From positions 62,001-126,000 of the forward strand of contig NZ_BPFX01000019.1 of assembly GCF_019655855.1 (NCBI RefSeq): a stretch of DNA of 64,000 nt, written 5' to 3'. Origin of the DNA: Pseudomonas paralcaligenes. Lineage in GTDB: Bacteria; Pseudomonadota; Gammaproteobacteria; Pseudomonadales; Pseudomonadaceae. Position numbers and translations under genes: made by a program. Each line of letters starts with the position of its first letter. Position 1 is the stretch's first letter. Below the pieces are notes generated by a model, which searched no databases, had not been told where the DNA came from, and saw nothing but the letters and a program-made list of their open reading frames with translations. Shown here one piece after another: positions 55,581 to 63,983 of the stretch.

Positions 55581-57248
55581 CTACGACCCAGGCTGCAGCA
55601 GGCAAGCGGGTTGCAGGCCTGCGATCTTCACCGGTACGACGCCCTCCTTCAGGTATCCGACGAAGCCGGCATACCGCGCATCGCGCCCATACACCTTGCG
55701 CAGATCGCTACGCCGCTTTCCGCTCAGCGCATACCCGGCGACCTGCCCCTGCTCGTCGAGCAGAAGAACCTGCGCAGGCACCTCCCCCCCGTCATCCAGC
55801 AACCAGCCCTCCACGCGCTGCCAACCATCGGCCAGCACCACGGTCTGCTCGATCTGGCCCCGACAGGTCGCGGAAGGAGAATCGGGCAAAGGTTTGCCCA
55901 GCAATTGGCCGGCCCCTTCGATCAGAGGATGGGCGAAGGCCGAAATATGCCGTCTCTTGGCCGTGGCGGAAACATTCTTCAGAACGGGCTGGAAGAAATA
56001 GATACGAGAGAAATACTCCTCGTCGTTCGCCCCGACCTGCAAGGCCAATGCCGTCACCATGCGCTCGAAGGTCTGCGGATGGGGTCGACGGGCATCCCAC
56101 TGCCCCTTCGCCAACAGCAGCGGCACCAGGACGAACAGCCACACCCACCGCCGCGAGAACATGGTGGCGCCATAGCGATGGGCAGCCAGCAGCAGGAGCG
56201 CACACCACGCCAGCAGCTGTGGCGTCAGGTAACGGCTCGTCAGCGCTTGCACCGCGCCGTATTCGAGCCGCCCGGATGCGGTGCCCACCACGGTCCCGCC
56301 GATGTACAGGAGAAAGGTCAGCAACACCCATGGCCAAGGGGAAGACGAGCGCTCACGCCAGGCCAGCCAGGCGAACCACGCCGACCCCAGGATCAGGGCG
56401 GCACCGGCAACCTTGGGAACGGTCAGCGGCAGCCCCTTCACCAGGAAGAACCACGGGCCGCCAAGATAGACCAGCACATACGAAATCAGGTCCCACGGTC
56501 GTTGCAGCAACGCGCTCGACAGAGACACATGGTTGGGCGGGTAGACGAAGTCATGGAAATAGACCCCATAGGTGAGCCCGCCCAGCGCCGCCAGCACCAT
56601 CACCCGCAGCCAGCCCTGGCGCAACAGTGCAGCGAGCACTGCCATCAACGGCAACGCCAGGACGCCATTGGCCATGGTGACGCTGCTCAACACACCCAGC
56701 AGAGCGGCCAGGCAGAAATACCACCATCCGTGGGCACCCTGCGCCCTCGTCAGCACGATGAAGGCCAGCAGCGGCACCAGATAGGCGGAAAAGAACTGGC
56801 TCTGGAAGGCCCAGGTGAAGTTGCTTTGCTGAAGCCAGGAAAAGCACAGCACGGCCAGCAAGCCCAGAAGCACATGGCGCTGGTACGCCTCGGGCACCAG
56901 CTTGCGGGCAATGAAGGCGAACACCAGGAAATTCGCCAGCGCGAACAGCACATTGAGCGTGAACAGGAAAACCAGCGACGCATCGAAAACATGCACGTCG
57001 ACCCAGAACAGCGCCTTCGCCAGGACCAGACGGTGCTCGTTATGCAGCTCCCAGAACACCTTCCAGCCTTCGCCCGCGTCCATGCGGAAGACGGCCATGA
57101 GATAGCCGTTCCACATGTCCCAATAAGGCACGGGCGTATAGTTGACCCATGTTCCGTAAATGCTCATTGCAGCAAAGAACAGGCCAAAGAACGCGAAGAA
57201 GCCCGAGATCCAGCGGCCGCGCGCGCCAGGCAACTGTGTAGCAGTCAT
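55581..57248 (-). CDS. Polytopic membrane protein, GT-C glycosyltransferase-like
   Basis: A 555-residue protein with about 11 transmembrane segments in residues 15-410 and a C-terminal periplasmic-type domain (residues 430-555). The first external loop carries PVPYWDMWNGYLMAVFRMDA and ELHNEHRLVLAKALFWVDV. An aspartate in the first loop plus an HNEHR motif is typical of GT-C-fold polyprenyl-phosphate-sugar-dependent transferases and related uncharacterised families. The start is the ATG at 57248 with GAGGAAC upstream. The 178-nt gap (57249-57426) to the preceding membrane gene contains no convincing gene. The C-terminal domain has VVLADGWQRVEGWLLDDGGE and ARYAGFVGYL, a small beta-domain. Substrate unknown. 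Confidence 0.7.
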   Translation of the reverse strand: MTATQLPGARGRWISGFFAFFGLFFAAMSIYGTWVNYTPVPYWDMWNGYLMAVFRMDAGEGWKVFWELHNEHRLVLAKALFWVDVHVFDASLVFLFTLNVLFALANFLVFAFIARKLVPEAYQRHVLLGLLAVLCFSWLQQSNFTWAFQSQFFSAYLVPLLAFIVLTRAQGAHGWWYFCLAALLGVLSSVTMANGVLALPLMAVLAALLRQGWLRVMVLAALGGLTYGVYFHDFVYPPNHVSLSSALLQRPWDLISYVLVYLGGPWFFLVKGLPLTVPKVAGAALILGSAWFAWLAWRERSSSPWPWVLLTFLLYIGGTVVGTASGRLEYGAVQALTSRYLTPQLLAWCALLLLAAHRYGATMFSRRWVWLFVLVPLLLAKGQWDARRPHPQTFERMVTALALQVGANDEEYFSRIYFFQPVLKNVSATAKRRHISAFAHPLIEGAGQLLGKPLPDSPSATCRGQIEQTVVLADGWQRVEGWLLDDGGEVPAQVLLLDEQGQVAGYALSGKRRSDLRKVYGRDARYAGFVGYLKEGVVPVKIAGLQPACLLQPGS

Positions 57249-57426
57249 CAAAGCAGTTCCTCGCCAGCGTGAAGGGTACGAGGAAGATCAGGAGAGAAAA
57301 CATTCTTGTGCATAAGCCATCCATGCGATGAGTCAACCGACGCCTGGCAAGGCGATAGGTCATTGAAAGCGTATTGTCCCGGAACCATAAGCAAATAAGC
57401 CACCACACCGTCTGCAACGGGCCAAA

Positions 57427-58878
57427 TCAGGCCCTCCGGGCCCAACCACTTGCCATCAGCCAGAACCACCAGACGGCGGCCACTACCTGAAAAGTCAGCC
57501 CCACGCCAAAGATCACCGCGTGCTTCGACATCTCGATATAGCCATCGCCAAAGACCGATGAAAACAACGCATACAGGCTGGCGAACGCCCCCAGGGAAAG
57601 AACGGCCAGCGGCGCTTTGCCAGCAGATATCCCGTCGCGGTCACGGAAGCTCCTGAGCAGAATCAGAAATGCCAGCCCGCCGCCCAGCAAGCCCAGGCAG
57701 GTCAAGCCGACATAAAGACGAGGCGGCAATCCCGACAGCCAGGTACTCAGGGACATCGTGCGCACCAGCTCAAGCTTGCTCTGGGCTGCTTCTGCATCCC
57801 CAGGCTCTATGACGCCCAGATAATCGGGATACAGAGGCTTGGCCCCCAACGTTATGCGGTACATGGGAACCAATAGTGTTCTCGGCTGCGAGACAAACAG
57901 GGCGAGCAACTTCATGCGGCTGACCTGTGCCACGGCGGGGCATGGCCTGTGGCCTTCCTTGCTGAGCCAGCTGCTGCCGATCTCCGCCAGGCACTCATCC
58001 GGTAGACCGAGCAGACGCAGCGCCGCTGGCTTGTCTACAGCCGCAGGCAGGACCGCCCCGAAGAACGTATTGGTCTTGTTGGCCTGATCGATCGTGCGCA
58101 TCAGCTCGGTGGACGAAGGGTTCATGAGGTTGAACGCAAAAAGCAGCCCCCCGCCAAGACCGGCGTACAACAGCGCCACGCGGCCTATGCGCCATCGCAA
58201 CCAGACAACCAGAGCGAACAGACATGACAACACCACTGCCATTGGCGCGTATTGCTGCTTGCTCATGCCCAACCATATGAGTGCGAACACCGACAGGCCC
58301 AGCAATCCAAGACCAGGGCGCTCACCTAACGCCAGCAGGCAGACTCCGGTCGAAAGCGCCAGGAACGTGGCGACCACTACCGAGAACTCCATGTAGAGCG
58401 TGTTGGCATAGGCCAGATAGGCCCAGTCGGTGAACAGCACGGCAAAAATGACGCACAGCGGCAACCGTAGACGCCCCGCATACGTTAACAACAGCACTGT
58501 GCCGATGCAGAGAAACCCCAGCTTCCAGATGGCGACCTGCCAGAAGGCAAGTATCTCGCCGGGCTCGTGAAACAGCGTGGCGAGCCAGGGGAATACGTTA
58601 TCGACAGAGCGCATGCAGACATCAGATCGAACATCGCCATCGAACTGTAGAAAACGGGAGGGGAACAGGTAGTTGCCGTGGGTCTTGTCCACGCCGTCTA
58701 TGAACTGCCAAAGCCCCGTGCAAGACGACTGGCGCAGAAAGTCGTAGCTGTTGGCATAGCCAATGAAAGGCAGCAGCAACACCTGCCAGGCCACATAGGC
58801 GACCACCAGCCCGAATATCAGCAGCGCAACGCTATCGGCACAGGACCAGAGAAGCGGGCGCCCGAAAATAGATTTCAT
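57427..58878 (-). CDS. Polytopic membrane protein, possibly GT-C-like, function unknown
   Basis: A 483-residue protein with about 11 hydrophobic segments, including LLIFGLVVAYVAWQVLLLPF, LGFLCIGTVLLLTYAGRL, VVVATFLALSTGVCLLAL and LYVGLTCLGLLGGGLAFLIL. Its first large loop (FIGYANSYDFLRQSSCTGLW to LFHEPGEILAFWQVAIWKLG) and a second loop with two or more cysteines would face the periplasm. The start ATG at 58878 overlaps the acyltransferase stop in ATGA, so the two proteins are translationally coupled. The architecture resembles the next gene's product but shared motifs are not obvious by eye. A lipid-linked sugar transferase or flippase-like role is inferred from context only. Confidence 0.7.
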   Translation of the reverse strand: MKSIFGRPLLWSCADSVALLIFGLVVAYVAWQVLLLPFIGYANSYDFLRQSSCTGLWQFIDGVDKTHGNYLFPSRFLQFDGDVRSDVCMRSVDNVFPWLATLFHEPGEILAFWQVAIWKLGFLCIGTVLLLTYAGRLRLPLCVIFAVLFTDWAYLAYANTLYMEFSVVVATFLALSTGVCLLALGERPGLGLLGLSVFALIWLGMSKQQYAPMAVVLSCLFALVVWLRWRIGRVALLYAGLGGGLLFAFNLMNPSSTELMRTIDQANKTNTFFGAVLPAAVDKPAALRLLGLPDECLAEIGSSWLSKEGHRPCPAVAQVSRMKLLALFVSQPRTLLVPMYRITLGAKPLYPDYLGVIEPGDAEAAQSKLELVRTMSLSTWLSGLPPRLYVGLTCLGLLGGGLAFLILLRSFRDRDGISAGKAPLAVLSLGAFASLYALFSSVFGDGYIEMSKHAVIFGVGLTFQVVAAVWWFWLMASGWARRA

Positions 58879-59807
58879 TGCCGCCCACACTCCGGAAAAA
58901 AGCCGGAGACCCAAGGCCACACATGCCAGGCTTCGGGATGCGAATCGAGAGCGACCTGCAGATGGTCGGCCAGGCGCTGCGCCAGCGTCTGTGCATCGAG
59001 GCCCATGACCGGCCCCTCAAGCCGCATATGGCGATGCCCGTCGCGAGGGTCGATCACGATCGTATAGATCAGCACAGGGACACCAGCCTCGGACGCCATG
59101 CCGATGGCACCCGCGGGAAGACGAGCATCTCGCCCCAGCAAACGCACGGGCAGGCTCGACTGGCCCGGCTGCAGAGGTGCATCCGGCATGACCATAACCG
59201 CACGCCCCTCTGCCAAAAGGCGTCTGCGCATCCGTTCGATGCTACCGCCGACGGCTATGGTGGGAGCTCCGCTCAGGCGGGCCACCTGGGCAATGCGACG
59301 ACGCCCCATCCAGCCCACGAACTTCTCTCCCCAGGGAGCAACCTTGGGCGGCGGAGCATGCAGCCATGCAATGGGATAACCATGGTCGCGAAAAAAACGA
59401 AGCGCCCAGAAACCCTGCCCATAGTGAAAGGTCACCAGCATAGGAGCTGACAACTCGCTCGGCGCGGGTAACGCATCCCCCGACACATGCAGATAGCGCT
59501 TCATCCAGGATCTGCCGTACTTGAGCGTCAGGAAGAAGTCGGCGATATCCGTCAATCGGTGCAAGGCTATCAGCCGCTCCGAGTGCGGCCCCGAAGCTCC
59601 TCTCCACATCACCAGCGAGCCCAGGGCACTCTCCTGTTCTCTACCCTGGAACAGTGAATAACGGGTAAGGAAACGCAAACCGCGAAACGCCAATGGCCAA
59701 GGCAACAGGAAGACCAGAATCGCCACACAGACGACTTCCAGAGCGGCCTTGAATTCGCGCCCCAAACCGCTCCACGAAATAGACAAACGAACCTCACGCT
59801 CCAACAT
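58875..59807 (-). CDS. LpxL/HtrB-like lysophospholipid acyltransferase-family protein
   Basis: A 310-residue protein with an N-terminal hydrophobic anchor (ALEVVCVAILVFLLPWPLAF). The acyltransferase block is MLVTFHYGQGFWALRFFRDH with H128. Classical members have HxxxxD/E, but here the fifth residue after the histidine is phenylalanine (HYGQGF), so the acid of the dyad is missing or displaced. Later blocks fit the family: RAVMVMPDAPLQPGQSSLPV and PEAWHVWPWVSGFFPE, comparable with the HPEQW...W ending of LpxL. The start at 59807 gives the shortest good N-terminus. It is first in the envelope cluster and overlaps the next gene. Likely modifies a lipid or a glycolipid; catalytic competence is uncertain. 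Confidence 0.75.
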   Translation of the reverse strand: MLEREVRLSISWSGLGREFKAALEVVCVAILVFLLPWPLAFRGLRFLTRYSLFQGREQESALGSLVMWRGASGPHSERLIALHRLTDIADFFLTLKYGRSWMKRYLHVSGDALPAPSELSAPMLVTFHYGQGFWALRFFRDHGYPIAWLHAPPPKVAPWGEKFVGWMGRRRIAQVARLSGAPTIAVGGSIERMRRRLLAEGRAVMVMPDAPLQPGQSSLPVRLLGRDARLPAGAIGMASEAGVPVLIYTIVIDPRDGHRHMRLEGPVMGLDAQTLAQRLADHLQVALDSHPEAWHVWPWVSGFFPECGRQ

Positions 59808-59877
59808 GCAATACAGGTATTGGCTCAGGGATGGGTAAAATCCAGGAAAGCATCCTTTCTTCCATGAGCATTCGATT

Positions 59878-60519
59878 GTGCGAATTATCCATCGACTGGC
59901 CGCCCACTGCCTAGGCTTGCTGCTGGCGACGCAGGGCAATGCCGCCTCGACTATCCCCTATGCACAGCTTTCCTCCGGGCACAACAGCACCATCAGCGGA
60001 GGTTCTGGAACGCTGATGCCGGATGATGCAACGGGGCAGCGCCTGGAGTTCGAGTTCGAGTCCGCCGACTACTTCAGCCCCGAAAACATCGGCCACTTGA
60101 CGATCGGTATTCGCGGCGAATCCATCGCTGTCGGCGGGAGAGGCATTGTCATGGGCAATCTCACCCAATATGGCTTTCCCGGTGGCCGCTGCCAGCAGAC
60201 CAACCAGAACAATGTCGCAGCCATAGAGTCCTACTGGCCTGACAATAACTGCGTATATGGAGGAGAGACCCAATCCGCTCAACTACGGAACGGCGAACGC
60301 TACAAGGTCCGGGTGGAGTCCCTCAGAAACGGACTGATCCGCTACTACCTATACCTGAGGGAAGATGAAGATTGGAGCCTGATCACCAGCGCGGGGGTTC
60401 ACGACGACTTCAACGATAAAGTGCAGGCGAATCTGGCTGGCTGGTGGATAGCCGAAGTATTCGGCACTCACCAGTGGAAAGTGGACTTCTATAACATCCG
60501 GCAAAGCGACATCTACTAA
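59878..60519 (+). CDS. Small exported protein of unknown function
   Basis: A 213-residue protein with a signal peptide (HRLAAHCLGLLLATQGNAAS, cleavage after GNA). The mature part is beta-rich with few charges: QLSSGHNSTISGGSGTLMPD, LEFEFESADYFSPENIGHLT, RYKVRVESLRNGLIRYYLYL, and HQWKVDFYNIRQSDIY. The pattern recalls concanavalin-like jelly rolls, but no family was recognised. Only two cysteines are in the mature chain. The start is GTG at 59878; a nearby ATG (59864) is out of frame. Divergent from the acyltransferase gene by 70 nt. Codons contain more A/T than neighbouring core genes. Confidence 0.6.
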   Translation: MRIIHRLAAHCLGLLLATQGNAASTIPYAQLSSGHNSTISGGSGTLMPDDATGQRLEFEFESADYFSPENIGHLTIGIRGESIAVGGRGIVMGNLTQYGFPGGRCQQTNQNNVAAIESYWPDNNCVYGGETQSAQLRNGERYKVRVESLRNGLIRYYLYLREDEDWSLITSAGVHDDFNDKVQANLAGWWIAEVFGTHQWKVDFYNIRQSDIY

Positions 60520-60594
60520 TCAGCTGCCCGCGCCAATATAGACCAAGCTACACAGGACACAGCCTCTGCAGGTGACGCTGAGCTATTTAAAGCG

Positions 60595-60633
60595 CAAAAA
60601 AAGCGCACAAAACACTTATCGTGTCTTGTGCGC
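60595..60633 (-). terminator. Intrinsic terminator after the parvulin gene
   Basis: GCGCACAA-a-ACAC-ttatc-GTGT-c-TTGTGCGC (60603-60633). On the minus strand the hairpin is followed by seven T residues. It ends the parvulin transcript and faces the exported-protein gene. Confidence 0.8.
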
Positions 60634-60699
60634 CAACCCTACAATTCGTCGCTCAAGAGACCGGTGGCCTATGGGATCAAAGAACTCCAGCTCGCCGAA

Positions 60700-61590
60700 T
60701 TACGGCTGACTACTCTTGAACAGTTGCTCCACCGCCTGAGTATCGGTCTTGATGCTCTTGGAAGAGGTGACACTCTCTATTTTCTTTTTCCTTGCATCTG
60801 CCGCAAATTGTGCATCCAGCGCCTGAATAAGCGCAGGCTTGACTTCTTCGAAGGTTTTGATCCCCTCTTTCTTGCGATCGACCAAGCGAATGATGTGGTA
60901 GCCAAACGGACTTTGCACCGGCGCAGAGATGTCCCCTGGCGCCTTCAGGGCAAACGCAGCATCAGCGAAAGGCTTAACCATTTTATCGCGAGTGAAGAAG
61001 CCCAGATCACCGCCTGCAGCGCCGCTTGAGGTATCGTCCGACTTTTCCTTCGCCAGATCAGCGAAAGATGCTCCGGCCAATAGCTCCTTATGCAGCTTCT
61101 CCGCCAATTGCTTCGCCTCCTCAGCAGTCCGCTTATCGCCACTGGCGATGAGGATATGCTCGGCCCGTATTTGTTCGGGTACTCGGTAGCTCTCCTTGTT
61201 GGCGAGGTAGCGCTCCTTGGCGAGCGTCTCAAAATCAGGCCTTTTCACCTCTTTACCCAGGCGGTCCAGATAAAGGTTGGCGATGGTCCTGTCCTGCTCG
61301 TACTGGAGCCGCTGACGAGTAGCGGCATCTTGGCCAATTCCCTTGGCAGCAGCCTCAGCCGCCAGTTGGCGGATAAGATAGTAGTTAGCAAGAAACTCAC
61401 GATACTTCTGCTCGTTACCCAGCAACTCCACTTTCTGACTATCGTTCAGCGCACCGTCAATGAGTAACCGGTACTCATCTGCTGTGATATTTACATTCTC
61501 GCCACGAATCAGAACACTAGAGCTATCCGCCAATGTAACTGCCGGAAAGACGACAATAGCCAGAAGTGAAAGTACAGACCGCTTTAACAT
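60700..61590 (-). CDS. Periplasmic peptidyl-prolyl isomerase, parvulin (PpiC/PrsA type)
   Basis: A 296-residue exported foldase. Residues 1-21 (MLKRSVLSLLAIVVFPAVTL) are a signal peptide. An N-terminal helical chaperone domain (SurA_N/PpiC-N like, about 30-140) leads to the parvulin domain: QIRAEHILIASGDKRTAEEA, AGASFADLAKEKSDDTSSGA, GGDLGFFTRDKMVKPFADAA and QSPFGYHIIRLVDRKKEGIK. All core features are present. It lies beside two genes for exported proteins on the same strand and could assist their folding. The start and a leader of 115 nt separate it from the frameshifted gene upstream. Confidence 0.9.
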   Translation of the reverse strand: MLKRSVLSLLAIVVFPAVTLADSSSVLIRGENVNITADEYRLLIDGALNDSQKVELLGNEQKYREFLANYYLIRQLAAEAAAKGIGQDAATRQRLQYEQDRTIANLYLDRLGKEVKRPDFETLAKERYLANKESYRVPEQIRAEHILIASGDKRTAEEAKQLAEKLHKELLAGASFADLAKEKSDDTSSGAAGGDLGFFTRDKMVKPFADAAFALKAPGDISAPVQSPFGYHIIRLVDRKKEGIKTFEEVKPALIQALDAQFAADARKKKIESVTSSKSIKTDTQAVEQLFKSSQP

Positions 61591-61652
61591 GAAAAACCTC
61601 TGAGCAGAATTCAGTAAATGAAGCAGAAATTAATGCACAGCAAATGAATACC

Positions 61653-61688
61653 TGAAAACAACATGGGCGCCCCATAAAGAGGCGCCCA
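61653..61688 (-). terminator. Terminator-like hairpin after the frameshifted secreted protein gene
   Basis: GGGCGCC (61665-61671) pairs with GGCGCCC (61681-61687). On the minus strand a T-rich stretch ATGTTGTTTTC follows. It separates the upstream gene from the parvulin gene. Confidence 0.65.
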
Positions 61689-61705
61689 CTCACGACAGCA
61701 ATGAA

Positions 61706-62358
61706 TTACTGGCTAGGAGCATTGCTCACTTTGAAGGCGCAAACCCTACCCGACGAACAACTGCTGGCGCTGGTTGCCGGATCGATATGAGCCACGTTGA
61801 TATATACCGTACCCGTGGTTGGAAGTTTGCAGTACTTGGCGCGCTTGGTCGGAGGCGAACTTTCATGCGTCCAGTTCAGGTTAACTTCTGCACCATATTC
61901 GCTTATGCAGTAACCCAAGCTGCTGGAGAAGTCCCCGGGAGTTTGAGAGAGCGAGATAACCCTATTATAAACAAGGTTTGTCGCACCATTGATACTACTC
62001 AGCTTGCCGAACTTATTGGCGTTGTTGGCCAAGCTCTCCACAGTGACTGGATATGCCACATAAGCAGAGCCAGTCACTGACTTCAGAACCTGGGTGAAGG
62101 AGCCCCAGAAAATATCGTTAGCCGTGGTAGCATTGGCGTCGGCGTCGGCGTCGGCGTCGGCGTCACCCCCAGCGCACAATCATCATTGGTAATATTAACA
62201 CCCGCAAGAGCCAAGGCTCCGTTTGCCTGGACGGTGGCACTTGTATAGGTCCCACATACGACGTCATCTATCTTGAGCTCGCTGGCTACGGCAGCAGCGC
62301 TACCGGCAGCGAGATATACGACGGATACGCCCAACAGCGGCTTGATTACTCTCATCAT
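61706..62358 (-). pseudogene. Secreted protein gene with an apparent frameshift at a G5 tract
   Basis: Two open segments in adjacent frames make one gene. The 5' segment (from 62358) encodes a signal peptide (IKPLLGVSVVYLAAGSAAAV) and ELKIDDVVCGTYTSATVQAN. At 62166-62170 there are five G (minus strand). In the starting frame the protein continues PTPTPTPTP and soon stops. Shifting by -1 at the G tract gives GGDADADADADANATTANDI and then a long coherent stretch to the stop at 61706 (FWGSFTQVLKS, SSSLGYCISEYGAEVNLNW, SSCSSGRVCAFKVSNAPSQ). One extra G would restore 217 codons. Possibilities are an error in a homopolymer, mutation, phase variation or programmed -1 slippage. Function unknown; multiple cysteines suggest an exported disulfide-bonded protein. 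Confidence 0.65.
62135..62164. repeat. Hexanucleotide tandem repeat, five GGCGTC units
   Basis: Five perfect copies directly beside the G5 tract in the secreted protein gene. Read on the minus strand in the restored frame it encodes alternating Asp-Ala. Change in copy number would lengthen or shorten the linker without changing frame. Confidence 0.9.
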
Positions 62359-62527
62359 TCCCACCTTTATAGCAATAGAAGAGGCGCCCGCACTCAGTGT
62401 CGAGGCATCACCCTTCGGATAATACCGGATTTTCGAACCGAAAAACCCCATAAGGAAAAAATCCCGGAACCAATGTGAAGCAGAACAGTCCGCCCGTCGG
62501 ATCAACAGCGTTCAGGGATAGAAAGCA

Positions 62528-62560
62528 TAAAAAAAGGGAGGTCATTACGACCTCCCCTTT
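62528..62560 (-). terminator. Intrinsic terminator after the 465-residue exported protein gene
   Basis: GGGAGGTC-attac-GACCTCCC (62536-62556). On the minus strand the stem is followed by a run of T residues. It lies 26 nt after the stop codon. The gap 62359-62585 holds this and the leader of the next gene. Confidence 0.85.
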
Positions 62561-62585
62561 TGTTACCGCAGGTACTAGCTAGTGC

Positions 62586-63983
62586 TTAGTTATCCACTAC
62601 TTGAGTGGTAGCTTTGTGCACCCATGCGCCAGCGTAGTTGGACAGCAAGCCGCCAACGTCGCCATTCTGGATGGCGGTCATGGCGAAACCGATTACCGGC
62701 AGACCGGAAACGGTAACATCATCACCTACGATCTCGTTAGCGCTGCTTGCCAGCAGACCAACACGCGCCCAACCAGCTTCATGCTGCTTCACGTCGATAT
62801 CGCGACGGACGAAGCCAGCACCACCGAGGAGATTGCTCGCGATGCCAGTGGTATTGCTGAAGCCAACAACGTTGGTTTCGTAGCACAGAGCAACGCCTTC
62901 AGCCTCAGGCTGCGGCGAGAAGTCATCGCTTGCTACGAAGCCCGGCAGCTCTTCACGATCCCAGTAGTCGATAGTGACAGGCTCGCAAGCCTCGGAGATC
63001 AGAGAGCTCCACACTTGGGTGAACGGAGCAGTAGCCGGAGCAGGCTGGTTGACGTAGTGACGCTTAGTCGGGAAGGTAACAACCCAGTCGGTTTCAGCGT
63101 TCAGACCGGCGCCAACGGCATAGTCGTTGGAGATGCTGGTCTTGGACAGAACGGCACTGACAGCGTTGATACCACTTACGCCGAAGGTGCTGGTCTGGCC
63201 GCTCGGGAAGGCAGCAAACGGGTCAGCCTGAACCAGGCTGGGCAGAGTGTCGCCCGGCTTGGCATGCAGCTGAACGCCATCTACGAAGTCAGCCAGAGCA
63301 ACGGCATCAAAGCCGATCTCGGTACCAGCTTCAACATTCACGACGTTGGCAGAGCCGTAGAGACCACCGGTCGGCGGAGCCAGCTGCGCCTGAGTGGCGA
63401 AGTTAGCGGACTGCCAAGCAGCACTGGAACCAGTGAAGGTGCTGGTCACGAGACCGCAGTTAGCAGGCTTGCCGTCGGCACCATGCTTGATGGCTGCCGC
63501 GAGTGCAGCACCGTTCGCGGACGGGCTGGTGGCGTTGATAACGCCCATCTCGATGACTTCCAGGTGACCAACACGAGTACGCGCCGGACCTTTCACGGAG
63601 TCGGCCGCGAACACGATGTCACGGAACTCAACGCCAGTGGAGGTAATGGTACCCACGGTGCAGGAAGTGTCGAAGGTCTTCAGCTTGGCGCCATTGGCAG
63701 TACGCTCAACGATGCCGGTCCATACGTCTTCCGGGGACAGGTACAGGTTGAAGTCGAGGACTTCCTGAGAGTTCATGCCCTCAACGAAACGGACTTTGAC
63801 AGCCTTGGTCTCGTTGGTGGTGTTGGTTACGTGGATAGCGGTGTAGTTGCCGTTATCAGCGGTGTATACCGGATACAACAGAACCTGACCCAGACCATTC
63901 GGGTCTACGTTCACTGCGTGAGCAGATGCGGCGGCACCCAGGGTAGCGGCCAATGCAACGGCTTTTGCCAAAGACGTTTTCAT
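62586..63983 (-). CDS. Exported protein of unknown function, probably abundant
   Basis: A 465-residue protein with a clean Sec signal peptide (SLAKAVALAATLGAAASAHA, cleavage before VNVDP). The mature part is rich in Thr, Asn, Gly, Ala and Val with beta-strand character. It starts VNVDPNGLGQVLLYPVYTAD, followed by GNYTAIHVTNTTNETKAVKV and FVEGMNSQEVLDFNLYLSPE. I recall similar GLGQVLLYP...V.NTT openings in hypothetical secreted proteins of Pseudomonas and marine gamma-proteobacteria, but know no function. A good ribosome site (AAGGAA), a strong terminator and stereotyped codons suggest high expression. No PEP-CTERM, LPxTG or C-terminal autotransporter sign was seen. The start lies 17 nt from the window edge, so the promoter is outside. 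Confidence 0.75.
   Translation of the reverse strand: MKTSLAKAVALAATLGAAASAHAVNVDPNGLGQVLLYPVYTADNGNYTAIHVTNTTNETKAVKVRFVEGMNSQEVLDFNLYLSPEDVWTGIVERTANGAKLKTFDTSCTVGTITSTGVEFRDIVFAADSVKGPARTRVGHLEVIEMGVINATSPSANGAALAAAIKHGADGKPANCGLVTSTFTGSSAAWQSANFATQAQLAPPTGGLYGSANVVNVEAGTEIGFDAVALADFVDGVQLHAKPGDTLPSLVQADPFAAFPSGQTSTFGVSGINAVSAVLSKTSISNDYAVGAGLNAETDWVVTFPTKRHYVNQPAPATAPFTQVWSSLISEACEPVTIDYWDREELPGFVASDDFSPQPEAEGVALCYETNVVGFSNTTGIASNLLGGAGFVRRDIDVKQHEAGWARVGLLASSANEIVGDDVTVSGLPVIGFAMTAIQNGDVGGLLSNYAGAWVHKATTQVVDN

Noticed and set aside
62135..62164. Short tandem repeat considered as a CRISPR or recombination array
   Set aside because: Units are 6 nt without spacers and lie inside a reading frame, so it is a simple microsatellite.
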